A stretch of DNA of 64,000 bases from Crossaster papposus. Taxonomy: Eukaryota; Echinodermata; Asteroidea; Velatida; Solasteridae. The stretch spans positions 496,001-560,000 of the forward strand of contig JBAIAA010000095.1 in assembly GCA_037893245.1 (NCBI GenBank), written 5' to 3'. Positions 14,901 to 25,174 of this stretch are shown in pieces (position 1 is the stretch's first letter; each line of letters begins with the position of its first letter). Below the pieces are notes generated by a model. The model searched no databases and was not told the DNA's origin. It saw nothing but the letters and a program-made list of their open reading frames with translations. The position numbers and the translations under genes are program-made.

Positions 14901-15512
14901 AACAAACGGTTTCTCATTAGTGTGAACCCTCTCATGTTTGTTGAAATGACTTTGTACAGTAAAAGTTTTACCACAGGTCTCACAAACAAACGGTGTCTCA
15001 CCAGTGTGAATCCTCTCATGTTCTTTAAGACGGCTTCGTTTAATAAAAGCTTTACCGCAGGTCTCACAAACAAATGGTTTCTCACCAGTGTGAATCCTCT
15101 CATGTTTTATAAGATGACTTCGTTGAGTAAAAGCTTTACCACAGGTCTCACAAACAAATGGCGACTCACCAGTGTGAATCCTCTCATGTTCTTTAAAAGT
15201 ACTTTGTTGAGTAAAAGCTTTACCACAGGTCTCACAAACAAATGGTTTCTCACCAGTGTGAATCCTGTCATGTTCTTTAAGACGACTTCGCCAAGTAAAA
15301 GCTTTATCACAGGTCTCACAAACAAATGGTTTCTCACCAGTGTGAATCCTCTCATGTTTTATAAGATGACTTCGTTGAGTAAAAGCTTTATTACAGGTCT
15401 CACAATTAAGTAAAGGTTTCTCTTCCTTGTTGACCCTCTGGTGGTCAGGTCTTCTTGTGTCCATTTTGCTGCAGTGTTTAGGCCGATGAATTACTACACC
15501 AGTCTGTACCAT
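11957..15512 (-). CDS. Giant C2H2 zinc-finger array of 41 fingers, with one 2-bp deletion (gene 4)
   Basis: From ATG at 15512 (MVQTGVVIHRPKHCSKMDT) the frame runs 926 codons through 31 full fingers. At 12751-12752 two bases of a conserved histidine codon are missing, and the frame terminates at 12732. The other frame carries nine more fingers down to a stop at 11957, where it ends FVC like genes 3 and 5. Fingers 3-12 and 13-22 are near-identical copies (840-bp period). Fingers 22-32 are repeated from 33 on (11-finger period, 922 bp because of the deletion). Fingers 25 and 36 read CETW instead of CETC, losing a zinc ligand in both copies. Finger 12 has Tyr for the first zinc-binding His. The gene is either recently broken or the deletion is an assembly error in a repetitive array. 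It is paralogous to gene 3. Confidence 0.85.
12200..15220 (-). repeat. Higher-order repeats of 84-bp zinc-finger modules
   Basis: The 84-bp module (28 codons) is organised in larger blocks. About 13535-14375 and 14375-15215 match at an offset of 840 bp (10 fingers). About 12200-13120 and 13121-14040 match at 922 bp (11 fingers minus 2). A five-finger block ([45 protein letters not shown]) occurs three times. This indicates recent unequal exchange or gene conversion. Confidence 0.88.
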
Positions 15513-15706
15513 ACGTCTCAACAGATTGCTTGAGCGTGTGTTAGCATCGACACCAGTGCTGCATGCTACTCTCTTAAGTCTCTCCTTGACTCAAGATTCC
15601 AGACAGGACTCTGCTGTCAGTGTCTCACCGGAAAGCCTGTGTTAAAACACAAGCAAATAATGTGCTTCACTACACATTTGGACTATAGCTACAAGGAATG
15701 TTTTAA

Positions 15707-17244
15707 CCATTTAGCGCCAGGTTTATTTTCAAGTCACCTAGACCACTGGCGGGATTATTTTTCATTGAAAATTTGTTTTTGTTTTATTCAGTAAAATATT
15801 CCTGTTTTGAAATGCAACTACAAGACGCAGTTTATTAGCACCGTTATTTACAGGTTTTTTGCCAAAATTGTGTTGCCAAGGGAATTTTTCTCTCTGCAGT
15901 CGGGGCGTGATATTACGTCAACCGCTACTCACAATAAATTCTGACTCTTGTGTATAAGTCATCGGTGGAACTACACACAGGGTCGGGGATAATTGTACGC
16001 GGTAGTCTACACATTTTTGCAAGCCCAGCTAAAAAGTACCCTTTCATCAAGAATTTCAAGGGAGACTAAAGGAACAATATTTGGGAAATTTGAATGTCAA
16101 GAAACTACTGAATGCAGCTGATAATCCTCGGCTGTATGAATTTAATGGAGACAATGGAACTAGGTGTTCAATAGGCCTAATCACTGAAGCGTGATGCCAC
16201 TATATAGCGTATTATACACCTCCACTGCGTCAACGAAGAATGCTTGGCAACGTTGACGTATATTCACGTCCACCGCTGTGTATGCCATACATGTCAGTCG
16301 TGTATTTGTTGGAGTCGAAATAAAAACTGGAAAATAATGATTGTGATTGGTCTAGTAGTAGTATGGGTCAATAAAGTTCATGCATATGACATCACACGCA
16401 CATCGCATTTTACAACAGCGCCCCCAAGGAGGTCTTTGTGTAATCGCGCTAATGTACCGTCTGCACTTTTATTTGTTTAACCTCATAATGGCCGCTCGGC
16501 CCGGTTGCTAGTGTGATTAGCGCGTACGCGTAGCGAGCGTGAAGTCAATACAACCCCCATTTTGTTGCCAGTTGGCAAAATCTGTAAATTAATATTAACT
16601 CACCACAAGTACGTTGATGTTGTGCTACGGCCCCACAATCTGCAGAAAGATCTTGTAGTAGTACATGTATATTATTATTAGGTTGTAGTCAATTCAATTC
16701 AGACAGCCTCGCCAGAATTGTACAGTACAGCCTAATAATGAAGAGAAAGTGAAATGGGGCGAGTTGTAAAATAATGATAAGGGGAAAGTCGGCCAGTTGT
16801 CCTAGCCTAGCCTTGGCCGAGTAATGTTGGTCAGTGTCCTTCTTATTCCTCCATGGTCAGTGCATGGAGGAATAAGAAGGATTCCTCCATGGTCAGTGTA
16901 AACCAGTTGATGAGCAGTGTACGTCGAGGCATTGGAGAAATAATTCTTAAACAGTCAGTACTTATTTACAACGCCACATTCACGGGTATAATCTACGCCA
17001 TTCCTTAAGATGCATTCACGAATATAACCTGCATACAAGTACATGTACATCATTTTACAAACTGCAAGGTCTACCTACCTGATGAAAATTACGGCAAACT
17101 ACGACCAACACCGGGCAACACAAGAACGAAACACCGATGATGACAGCGCCCTCTATATATAGTTTCTTTTTATTACATGTGTATACGAGTGGAATTCTTT
17201 ATTGTGAAGCAAAAAGAAAAATAATGACACCAGGCGCGAACTGG
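15707..17244. mobile_element. 1.5-kb TTAA-flanked element (unit 4 copy)
   Basis: TTAA at 15703-15706 and 17245-17248. Ends CCATTTAGCGCCAGG and CCAGGCGCGAACTGG. Its right-hand TTAA was later used as target by the element at 17249-17962. Confidence 0.55.
16838..16880. repeat. Perfect 18-bp hairpin
   Basis: CCTTCTTATTCCTCCATG pairs exactly with CATGGAGGAATAAGAAGG across a 7-base loop. The paralogous place in unit 3 (about 10135-10155) has only one half, so the hairpin is specific to unit 4. Confidence 0.75.
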
Positions 17245-17248
17245 TTAA

Positions 17249-17962
17249 AGATGGACTACAACGGAATAATGATAAAGGCTGTGTTGCTGTTCTTTGTTCG
17301 AGAAATGTATAATGATTACTAATATATCATTAGTATTCAATAAATCTTGTTCCTTCATGCAAAAAACAACAAAATTGATCGGCGTTCTACGACCCAGAAA
17401 AACTCAGTTTCAGCAAAAGCCCTTAACTCATGAATAATTCATACTTTGTGTGTGACGTACTACCCATGAAAACGCATACATATGGTGGCCCTGAAGGGAC
17501 TCCGCAGATCGCGAATATTGACGTCAAATTTGACGTCAATATTCGCGACTTTTGGGGAAAGTCGTGAATATCGACGTCAAATTTGACGTCAATATTCCTG
17601 ACTTTTTTGGAAAGTCCTGAATATTGACGTCAAATTTGACGTCGATATTCGCGATCTGCGGAGTCCCTTCAGGGCCACCATGTATGCGTTTTCATGGGTA
17701 GTACGTCATCACTTTTCGCTGGTTTACAAGTCCGCTGGTACTATATCGTGGATTTTATTGTGGTTTTCAGTGGATCTTTGCCGGGAACCAGTACAGGGCA
17801 GGAAATTTCAAAATCGAAGAATCGAGGTCAAATTTTTTCGGTCAAATTGCAACAAAATTATTTAGAGAAAAACATGACCGTAACAATAAAGTGTTACCTG
17901 AACACAACATAAACAAGGTCCGATAATAAATTTAATGTGTGAGTTTTCGTTGTAGTCCATCT
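17249..17962. mobile_element. 714-bp TTAA-flanked element with a large CRE-rich palindrome
   Basis: TTAA at 17245-17248 and 17963-17966. Inverted ends AGATGGACTACAACG and CGTTGTAGTCCATCT. The paralogous unit 3 has the empty site GTTAATGG at 10516-10523. TTAA targets suggest a piggyBac-like or similar non-autonomous element. No transposase is visible. Confidence 0.82.
17453..17708. repeat. 256-bp palindrome containing four TGACGTCA sites
   Basis: The arms start TGACGTACTACCCATG and end CATGGGTAGTACGTCA. The centre repeats GACGTCAAATTTGACGTC three times. TGACGTCA, the consensus CREB/ATF site, is perfect at 17519, 17531, 17584 and 17625, with two one-mismatch copies. Whether the sites bind CREB/ATF is not shown by sequence. 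Confidence 0.82.
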
Positions 17963-18542
17963 TTAATGGAATTTGTCTGTGTCACATTTCGTTGTTTTAA
18001 AAATTGATCCACATACACCGTGTCCCAAAGATCAAGGTTTGACCCCGGTGAAGAATTTTAAACGAAGCTGGAGCAAAAAGTAACATATAAGAACATGAAT
18101 ACAAACAAAACATTTCTATTTTAATTCCATTATTCCCCACAACTACAGACAAACTTGTAATTATAAATAAACAAACTGTGATAAGTTAAATTAATTGATA
18201 ACAATTTAAAGGGTCTACTGTAATGTGTTTTTTGTGTTTTGTATTAGCTTAAATAAAAGATTAGATTTGAATCAGTGATTTCTAGACTCCAGTAAATAAG
18301 TTATTAATTTGATGAGAAAAACAATCAAAAAGTATTTTGGGAAAATGGCCCCGCCTCGAAAATGGTACATGCACCTCATTGGCATTGAATGAAAATGTGC
18401 ATAATCGTGACGTACATTTGGGAACTCGTTGGTCGGCCAATAGAAGCTACAGCGGCCGTGATGCTACGCACGTGCAAGCGATGCAGAATCATTAATTCCA
18501 GTGCAGTCAGTTCGATCATCGATTCAAAAAAAAAGTCAGCCC

Positions 18543-18600
18543 GCTGCAGGTTGCGGCAACACCAATAAAGCTGGTGTTAGCATGCATACATTTCCAATCA
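18543..18600 (+). pseudogene. THAP-domain fragment, unit 4, start lost
   Basis: The CTGCAGGTTGCGGCAACACC stretch and following VSMHTFP coding sequence match the fragments of units 1 and 3. The first codons, including ATG and the first Cys, are replaced by an A-run. Confidence 0.55.
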
Positions 18601-19089
18601 TAAACTTCCAATCATCATTATTAATAAAATAAGTTGGATTAATTGCCAGCACCAGCCAGCACTAAGCATTTTGGCAATGTTTTCCCATATGTAACCTCAT
18701 ACGTCAAAATCAGGAAAAAAATCAATTTTGAGTTATCACATTTTCCAGCAAAACCTTGCTCTTTCAAATGCCAATTTGCTCTTGTAATTATTCCAAAGCT
18801 AAGCTATTAAATTTTGAAATCTGATACATTTTTTGTCAAAAATGTTGCCTCTCTAAAAGTGTTTTAAAAATAATTTTGGGATAAAATTTCAGTTTGCCAT
18901 TTTGCAGCTGTTTCTCCATTCGTAGCCCAGCCCTGTTTGATTGTGGCATACCACGTTACATTAAATTACATGTATTGCTAACGTGCCATGTGGGTCCATT
19001 GATGTGTAGTTCCATTACTTTGAGAGGAAGAGCTTTTACACTGGTCGCTCACCGAGATTGCCTTGCCCAATAAAGACTTTTCCACAGAT
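18601..19089. other. 3' flank between units 4 and 5
   Basis: No gene seen. The sequence matches 5152-5586 and 11238-11956. It keeps the empty target of the unit 3 MITE near 18860. Confidence 0.6.
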
Positions 19090-20421
19090 CTAACAAACAA
19101 ATGGCTTCTCACCAGTGTAAATCCTCTCATGTATTTTGAGACTACTTTGTCGAGTAAAAGCTTTACCACAGGTCTCACAAACAAATGGTTTTTCACCAGA
19201 GTGAATCCTGTCGTGATCTTTAAGATGACTTTGTCGAGTAAAAGCTTTATTACAGGTCTCACAAACAAATGGTTTCTCACCAGTGTGAATCCTCTTATGT
19301 TTTTTAAGACTACTTAGTTGAGTAAAAGCTTTATCACAGGTCTCACAAACAAATGGTTTCTCACCAGTGTGAATCCTCTTATGTTTTTTAAGACTACTTA
19401 GTTGAGTAAAAGCTTTATCACAGGTCTCACAAACAAATGGTTTCCCACCAGTGTGAATCCTCTCATGTCCTTTAAGATGACTTCGTGTAGTAAAAGCGTT
19501 ACCACAGGTCTCACAAACAAATGGTTTCTCACCAGTGTGAATCCTCTCATGTCCTTTAAGATGACTTCGTGTAGTAAAAGCTTTACCACAGGCCTCACAA
19601 ACAAATGTTTTTTCACCAGTGTGAATCCTCTCATGTTTTTTAAGATTACTTTGTTGAGTAAAAGCCTTACCACAGGTCTCACAAACAAATGGCTTCTCAC
19701 CAGTGTGAAACCTCTCATGTACTTTGAGACTACTTTGTCGAGTAAAAGCTTTCCCACAGGTTTCACAAACAAATGGATTTTCACCAGTGTGAATCCTCTC
19801 ATGTTCTTTAAGATGACTTCGTCGAGTAAAAGCTTTACCACAGGTCTCACAAACAAACGGTTTCTCACCAGTGTGAATCATGTCATGTTTCTTTAAATCA
19901 TGTCGTGTAGTAAAAGCTTTACCACAGGTCTCACAAACAAACGGTTTCTCACCAGTGTGAATCATGTCATGTTTCTTTAAATCATGTCGTGTAGTAAAAG
20001 CTTTACCACAGGTCTCACAAACAAATGGCTTCTCACCAGTGTGAAACCTCTCATGTACTTTGAGATGACTTCGTTGAGCAAAAGCTTTCCCACAGGTTTC
20101 ACAAACAAATGGATTTTCACCAGTGTGAATCCTCTCATGTTCTTTAAGATGACTTCGTTGAGCAAAAGCTTGACCACAGGTCTCACAAACGAACGGTTTC
20201 TCATCATTGTGAATCCTCTCATGTTCTTTAAGATGACTTCGTTGAGTAAAAGCTTGACCACAGGTCTCACAAACGAACGGTTTCTCATCATTGTGAACCC
20301 TACCATGTCTCATTAGACTATTTCGGTGTGTAAAACCTTGACCACAGGTCTCACAAACAAACTGTTTCTCTCCGTTGTTGACCCTCTGGTAGCAAATCAG
20401 TTCAGGTCCTTCTGTGTCCAT
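19090..20421 (-). CDS. C2H2 zinc-finger protein, 15 fingers (gene 5)
   Basis: An uninterrupted frame of 443 codons from ATG at 20421 (MDTEGPELICYQRVNNGEK) to the stop at 19090. A short N-terminus of about 20 residues without a known domain precedes fifteen C2H2 fingers. Linkers 1 and 2 are NDEKP instead of TGEKP, which may weaken binding there. Two finger pairs are direct duplicates (TTRHDLKKH twice, TQLSSLKKH twice). In the last finger the final histidine is Tyr (HERIY). The frame then ends with a half finger (FVC, stop) as in genes 3 and 4. The frame is open upstream of the ATG. It is probably a nuclear DNA-binding protein and is the closest relative of gene 1. Confidence 0.88.
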   Translation of the reverse strand: MDTEGPELICYQRVNNGEKQFVCETCGQGFTHRNSLMRHGRVHNDEKPFVCETCGQAFTQRSHLKEHERIHNDEKPFVCETCGQAFAQRSHLKEHERIHTGENPFVCETCGKAFAQRSHLKVHERFHTGEKPFVCETCGKAFTTRHDLKKHDMIHTGEKPFVCETCGKAFTTRHDLKKHDMIHTGEKPFVCETCGKAFTRRSHLKEHERIHTGENPFVCETCGKAFTRQSSLKVHERFHTGEKPFVCETCGKAFTQQSNLKKHERIHTGEKTFVCEACGKAFTTRSHLKGHERIHTGEKPFVCETCGNAFTTRSHLKGHERIHTGGKPFVCETCDKAFTQLSSLKKHKRIHTGEKPFVCETCDKAFTQLSSLKKHKRIHTGEKPFVCETCNKAFTRQSHLKDHDRIHSGEKPFVCETCGKAFTRQSSLKIHERIYTGEKPFVC

Positions 20422-20861
20422 TTTGCTCAAGTGTTTTTTTAGACCCCAACACTCCAGAATTCTCAAATTTAGTAGGTCGACTAAATTACAGCATCAGTCT
20501 GAAGTTTTAGATGAACAGACGTCTAAATTGTAGGTCAGGTAGCCACTGGTGACACAATACATCATGACGCACTGCAGACACAGCTAGCTGTTTTTAGATG
20601 ATACAACAATTTAAATTATAACGGCTTTTCTCCAAAAGGCACAATACCTGCATTTTGATTTTTGCCATTGAATGTTAGCTTTGATTTCATGCAAACCAGA
20701 CAAAAAGAATCTGTTAACCCTAACAACACTACAACAGTCCTCAATCCTCGAAAATCAATATGATTTTGCACACACACTAGATAGTTAGAGGTATTGGCAT
20801 TATTTTGACATAGTTTACTTCAAGTTTACTCCCGGAAATACTCTAACATTGCGATGGTTAA

Positions 20862-21061
20862 CCAGTTTGCACTGGAGGACGTATATACACTAAAGGTTTT
20901 CCCCAGACTCCGAACGGATGACGCATAAACAAGTCACAAGCAAGGCCGGAAAAGTCTGTCAGCAGTGAGTAAAGCAGGAAATGAACTCGCCTCGGATCGA
21001 GTTTCGTTAAATTATTCCCTCGTCTCGGTGTTGGTGTTAAAATAATCCTGGCGCGAACTGA
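20862..21061. mobile_element. CCAGTTTGC-family MITE (unit 5 copy)
   Basis: TTAA at 20858-20861 then CCAGTTTGCAC. The right end GGCGCGAACTG is followed by a degenerated TTAA (ATTATG). Paralogous to 2044-2246. Confidence 0.65.
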
Positions 21062-21287
21062 TTATGATATAGTTAGTACCTGCTTGACCATCAATAGAGA
21101 ATATTCAGAAACCTTCGGACATTTCCAGAAATTTGAGGACTGAATCTAGGACTCAGTACAACATGCGACATGGCAGCTACCGAAAAATAAGCCTAATAAT
21201 TCATAACAATTTAGCAAATTTTTGGGGTCCGGGAACCAGACTACCTTTTGTTGATGGACTCTAGGAGAATTGTTTTAAGTACATAAC

Positions 21288-21440
21288 GTTGTTTCACGTT
21301 CCAGTTGCGCATGCTCAGTAGAGCGGTCTCTGTAGGCCATGTAGGAAGAGGGGAACACCCATATAAACACGCTATCATCCGGGTAAGTTGGGTACCCCTT
21401 TTTGCGCGGAATCCAAGATGGCCGCGGAACGTGAAACAAC
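21288..21440. mobile_element. 153-bp MITE with GTTGTTTCACGTTCC ends
   Basis: GTTGTTTCACGTTCC at the left pairs with GGAACGTGAAACAAC at the right. It is absent from the paralogous place in unit 1 (about 2465-2500), so it inserted after duplication. Superfamily uncertain. Confidence 0.7.
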
Positions 21441-22887
21441 CTTAATATAGTAATAGTACTATTACTATGGTCAACTCGTACCCAAGTCAACTCATAATAC
21501 CCCAAATTTTACACCCAAGTCAAGTCGTACCCAAGTCAACTCGTACCCGTGCGCGCGTGTGAAGACGTTGGAGAGGTACGGTAGCGTCATGTTAGCGTCA
21601 TGGTGACAGACGAGTTGACTCGGGGCACAATAACTCAAATCTTTTGCCTCTCTTGATCTTCTTACCAAATCTCTTTCCCCAAAAATTCTCCGTAGCCGTT
21701 TGATTTGGCATCGCTTTTTCTTTCGCGAGACTGGCTATTCTTTCATTGCTTTAAGTCCTAAATACCAGTATTTGTTAAAGACGGTTTACCTTCTCTAAAT
21801 TACGCCGGCAAAACTACCGTTTACGATCTGACCGGATTGCACTTCCGGCCGTCTAAGCTTCAAGAAGAAAAAACAGCGCCCTCTGTAGACTTTTGTTTAA
21901 CACCGGCCACATAAATATGCATGCATGGCCGGTAATTCTGGACACAATTTAATACATGTACCTAGGTACGGTAAAAGTGTCCCCCTCCCCGGCCCCCTAG
22001 CCTTGACCAACTTATTAAGCCTATTAACTGAACTACCGAGCGGTTGCTACTTGCTACTGCTAGCATTTTTGAGATATGGCTGACACAACAAGAGGGCGCT
22101 GTTTCATTTAGGTAAATACAAAATCGGGGGGGGGGGGGGGGGGGGTTACACGCTACACCGGCGGTACACTGGGTTAAGGTTAGGCAAGTATTATTATTAG
22201 AGCAAAACAAAAAGTGTTCTCTATCAATAGTAGAGAAATCTCTGTTTCGGACGTACAAAGTTAACATTAAATTTGAATGAATAATAGCGATATCTCTAGA
22301 AACAAAACACCTTTTATTACAAAAGAGATATTTATATTATAAATGTAAATATATATATTTATAATATAGATATCTATATTAATAATATAGATATATGTTA
22401 TTAAAATAATATCTCTATTATTAATAGACAACGGCATAATTATTAATATAAATATCTCCGCATCGGCGGCCCACGCGCATTGCATACCGCGGTTAGGACT
22501 TCTTGCAACCAACAAAACCATTGGCGCTAAAGAAATTTGAAAAGAAGCATAGGATTTTTTTTTTAATATAAATTTGTTCCTTTCTCTGGTAATAACTGAT
22601 AAAAAGTGATAACATCACTTAAAATCCGAAAAGGCGAATGTCTATAACCTAGTTGTACTTTTGTGAAAATATCCTACATCATTCTGACCGGAGTACCTGA
22701 TTTCGTCAACATGCTGTCTTTTTTCAAAAATCAATTGTTTACTGATCTTTTGAAATCACCGATATATATAAATCACCAATTTTTTTTAAACCAATGATTT
22801 CAGAAACAATATATGCGCATATCTCTTGTTGTTATTTAATGCAATAAAAAGAAAAAACATCTGATGATGATGGAATGGGACATTATA

Positions 22888-23028
22888 CAATTGTTGCCTG
22901 CTGTGACATGGTCCATGGCGTTTTGTACACCCGAGGGGGCAAATGGCACCCGAGGCGAAGCCGAGGGTGCCATTTGCCCCCGAGGGTGTACAAAACGCCA
23001 TGGACCATGTCACAGCAGGCAACAATTG
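22888..23028. repeat. Near-perfect 69-bp-arm palindrome with a 3-base loop
   Basis: Both arms carry CAATTGTTGCCTGCTGTGAC, GGTCCATGGCG and a CCCGAGG direct repeat, meeting at GGC-GAA-GCC (22954-22962). Only a few positions mismatch. Such structures come from foldback MITEs or inverted duplication. Confidence 0.85.
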
Positions 23029-23030
23029 TT

Positions 23031-23524
23031 TTGTTATACCAGGGTAATAGATTCTTACGGAGAAAATAAGGCAAAATTGGAACAGAAAAAAAGCAGACGA
23101 ACAGCATAAACGAAAGCCGGTGTAAACAACAATGGCGGTCGTCAGTCGTTGCCGAAAGTGCTAACTTCACTGTCCCCTGTTTACATCGCACAGGAACATA
23201 CATCAATTTACGTAGTACCAGCTAATATAACACAGCGCCATGTCAAAGGTTGCTAGACTCTAATATCAGTCGCTTCCATGGTATTTATCACAGAAATGGC
23301 CGGCCAGGCTATGCGCTAGCGTGTAAAAAAAAATTCTGCGGCCTGGAAAAAGAAAGTTCATGTACCCCGTGAGGTACATGAACTCATGTACCACGCGTAC
23401 TCAGCGTACATCACTCATACCATGCTCATACATCGGCACACTCGGATACATGCGTTTTTGTGGCATGTCACGTGAACGCTTCTCGACCAATAAAAATTCA
23501 CAATCTATTGCCGTGGTATAACAA
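23031..23524. mobile_element. 494-bp inverted-repeat element with TTGTTATACC ends
   Basis: TTGTTATACCAGGGTAATAG at 23031 pairs with CTATTGCCGTGGTATAACAA ending at 23524. It starts next to the palindrome 22888-23028. A clear target duplication was not found, so the family is open. Confidence 0.5.
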
Positions 23525-24912
23525 TCCGTGTTGTCAAACCTCGTGAAATTATTCTTACCACTGCACTTTTAGTCACGCAAGCATTCGTTAGTTGTACAAA
23601 TATTACAACTTGCACTTTGTGTAATGTACTGTACAATGATTCAGCCAAAACGGGAAATTTGATAAAACTCCAACTTGTCCAAGTGAGAGATTTCGAGCCG
23701 GCTTTCGCGCCGGGTCTACCGGCTAGTTACGTGATTACATAAGACCGCCCCAAAAAACGACTTCGGTTTAGTGGGAAGGGCCGATAAAGTCCAACCTGGT
23801 TAGGATCCCGTGCCATTCAATAATTTCTGAAGGGTGTAATGCCTAGGAAAGCGCCCGGAACGCGTTGGTAATTTAATTACATGATCGAGACGTACGTTTA
23901 AGGTGTCAAGCGCTAATACGTTTTGGCACATGCGCAGCTTATACAGCGCGTGTCTCTAAGCAGCTGGGATTCTCATTGGTCGAAGAGCTGCGTGCTGCAG
24001 CATCTACGCGCAGAGCTGGCCAATTAGGTGGGGGTGATGCGTAGTGAGGGAATCACACGCGTGCGCGATGCGATCTCTGTAGCAAATCACAGATAAGCTC
24101 TGGAAAGTATCTACCGCCAAAACAAAATCCATTTTGTGTTCTTGTGGTCTGCTGTCACCTCATAACCGGGATTTTTTTTACTTTATAGCTTGGGGATTTT
24201 CTCCCCTACTTAATGCCAGACGGTCGTGGCCAGCTGGGTAAATTATCAAGTTTCACTTCGCTGATCGGAGGTCACACGGCCACTTAATCGTCAATGGGTT
24301 TTTGGAGTATCGTTTTTATATGCGGCGACTGGAGTTTCTATACGACGATCTGAGCTGTCAGCGGACGAACCGAACGTGCTGAGCTATACGGAACCCACGT
24401 GGGACCGGACAATTTTGGGATAAAGAGTGAAATTCGGCTCCTCTTTCAAAAAGAAGCTGTCTAGTAATAGTTGTAACAAACGAATGGCAACATCACTTTG
24501 AAACCGTGGTATTTACTGGCGCTACACTTAGTTAGAGGCGAGTCTACGAGGACATTTTTAAGTTTTTACAAAAACGCAGAAACCAACAGCTCAGTGTCGA
24601 AGAAGAAAAGAGAGGAAAGCTTACCCCGACCAAATTTCCACGGTGTTTTTTCGGCCCGAGTCAAGAATATTTTTTTTGGCGAAGGTGTCTTGGTTATACA
24701 GAACATAAGCGAATTCTTGTTAAGAACGATAGCAAAAAAAATCAAGCGGGCATCTGATTTTCAGTACGTTTCTCATTGCGACAAGCAACACGTACAGTGT
24801 AGTGTGACTTGAAGGCAAATTTGCCACGAGAGTTGGTCCGTGAACTTGGTGGATTTTGGCGATTTTTGGTGGTGTTTGTGTGTCAGAATCTGGACAAGAA
24901 AACGGCCTAGCT
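23525..24912 (+). promoter_or_regulatory. Putative Prrx upstream and 5' leader region
   Basis: GC-richer, non-repetitive DNA directly upstream of the Prrx start codon. CCAAT-type boxes occur near 23975 (reverse) and 24018, and an AT-rich TTTTTATATG near 24313. The transcription start cannot be fixed from sequence. A five-codon upstream frame (ATGGCAACATCACTTTGA, 24484-24501) would lie in the leader if transcription starts upstream. Confidence 0.4.
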
Positions 24913-25174
24913 ATGGACCGCGGCGAAGATTTGATGGCGCAGGTAACGAACTACGAGAACTCCGTCCAACAGACCGTGCTGTCCGACCACACCTTGGCCG
25001 TGCATCACCACCATCACCAGGCGGCCGCTCGCGGCAGCTTCTCGGTTTCGCACCTGCTAAACCTGGAGCACGTGCCAGACTTTGGTGACGCGTCCTCGCT
25101 CGTGGGCGGCGACTCCACAGGGCAAAACGGCGCGTTGGACGGCGGAGACGACGCCTCGTCAGGATGCTACGAAG
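24913..25174 (+). CDS. Prrx: Prrx homeobox gene, coding exon 1
   Basis: The three-exon gene encodes a 275-residue paired-related homeodomain transcription factor; in other animals Prrx acts in mesenchyme and skeletal tissue development. This exon gives residues 1-87 and one base of codon 88. The start is fixed by an in-frame TGA at 24841, no earlier in-frame ATG, and G at -3 and +4. Residues 31-35 are five histidines. Residues 43-52 (FSVSHLLNLE) match the conserved N-terminal motif of Prrx1/2 proteins. The rest is Gly/Ser/Asp-rich. The donor is GAAG|GTGATT, phase 1. The family assignment rests on this motif, the homeodomain and the OAR tail. The two vertebrate genes are not distinguishable here, as expected for an invertebrate single gene. 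Confidence 0.92.

Larger units (their letters stand above)
15513..18542. other. Upstream DNA of unit 4, paralogous to 8845-11132
   Basis: No gene recognised. It contains the 1.54-kb TTAA element (15707-17244), a unit-specific hairpin (16838-16880) and a unit-specific inserted element (17249-17962). The remainder aligns with unit 3. Confidence 0.6.
20422..22785. other. Upstream DNA of unit 5, paralogous to 1605-4200
   Basis: No gene recognised. It carries a degenerate micro-MITE (about 20718-20790), a CCAGTTTGC MITE (20862-21061), a unit-specific MITE (21288-21440), a 20-G run (22126-22145) and the AT-rich foldback (about 22220-22430). The tandem cluster ends near 22785. Confidence 0.65.

Noticed and set aside
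13437-15413. 658-codon plus-strand open frame ([11 protein letters not shown] repeats)
   Set aside because: It is the mirror of the 84-bp zinc-finger modules. The period is a multiple of three, so the antisense frame stays open. The repeated peptide has no known domain.
24498-24812. Open frame upstream of Prrx as a separate gene
   Set aside because: It begins with TTG rather than ATG, has no domain, and lies where the Prrx leader is expected.
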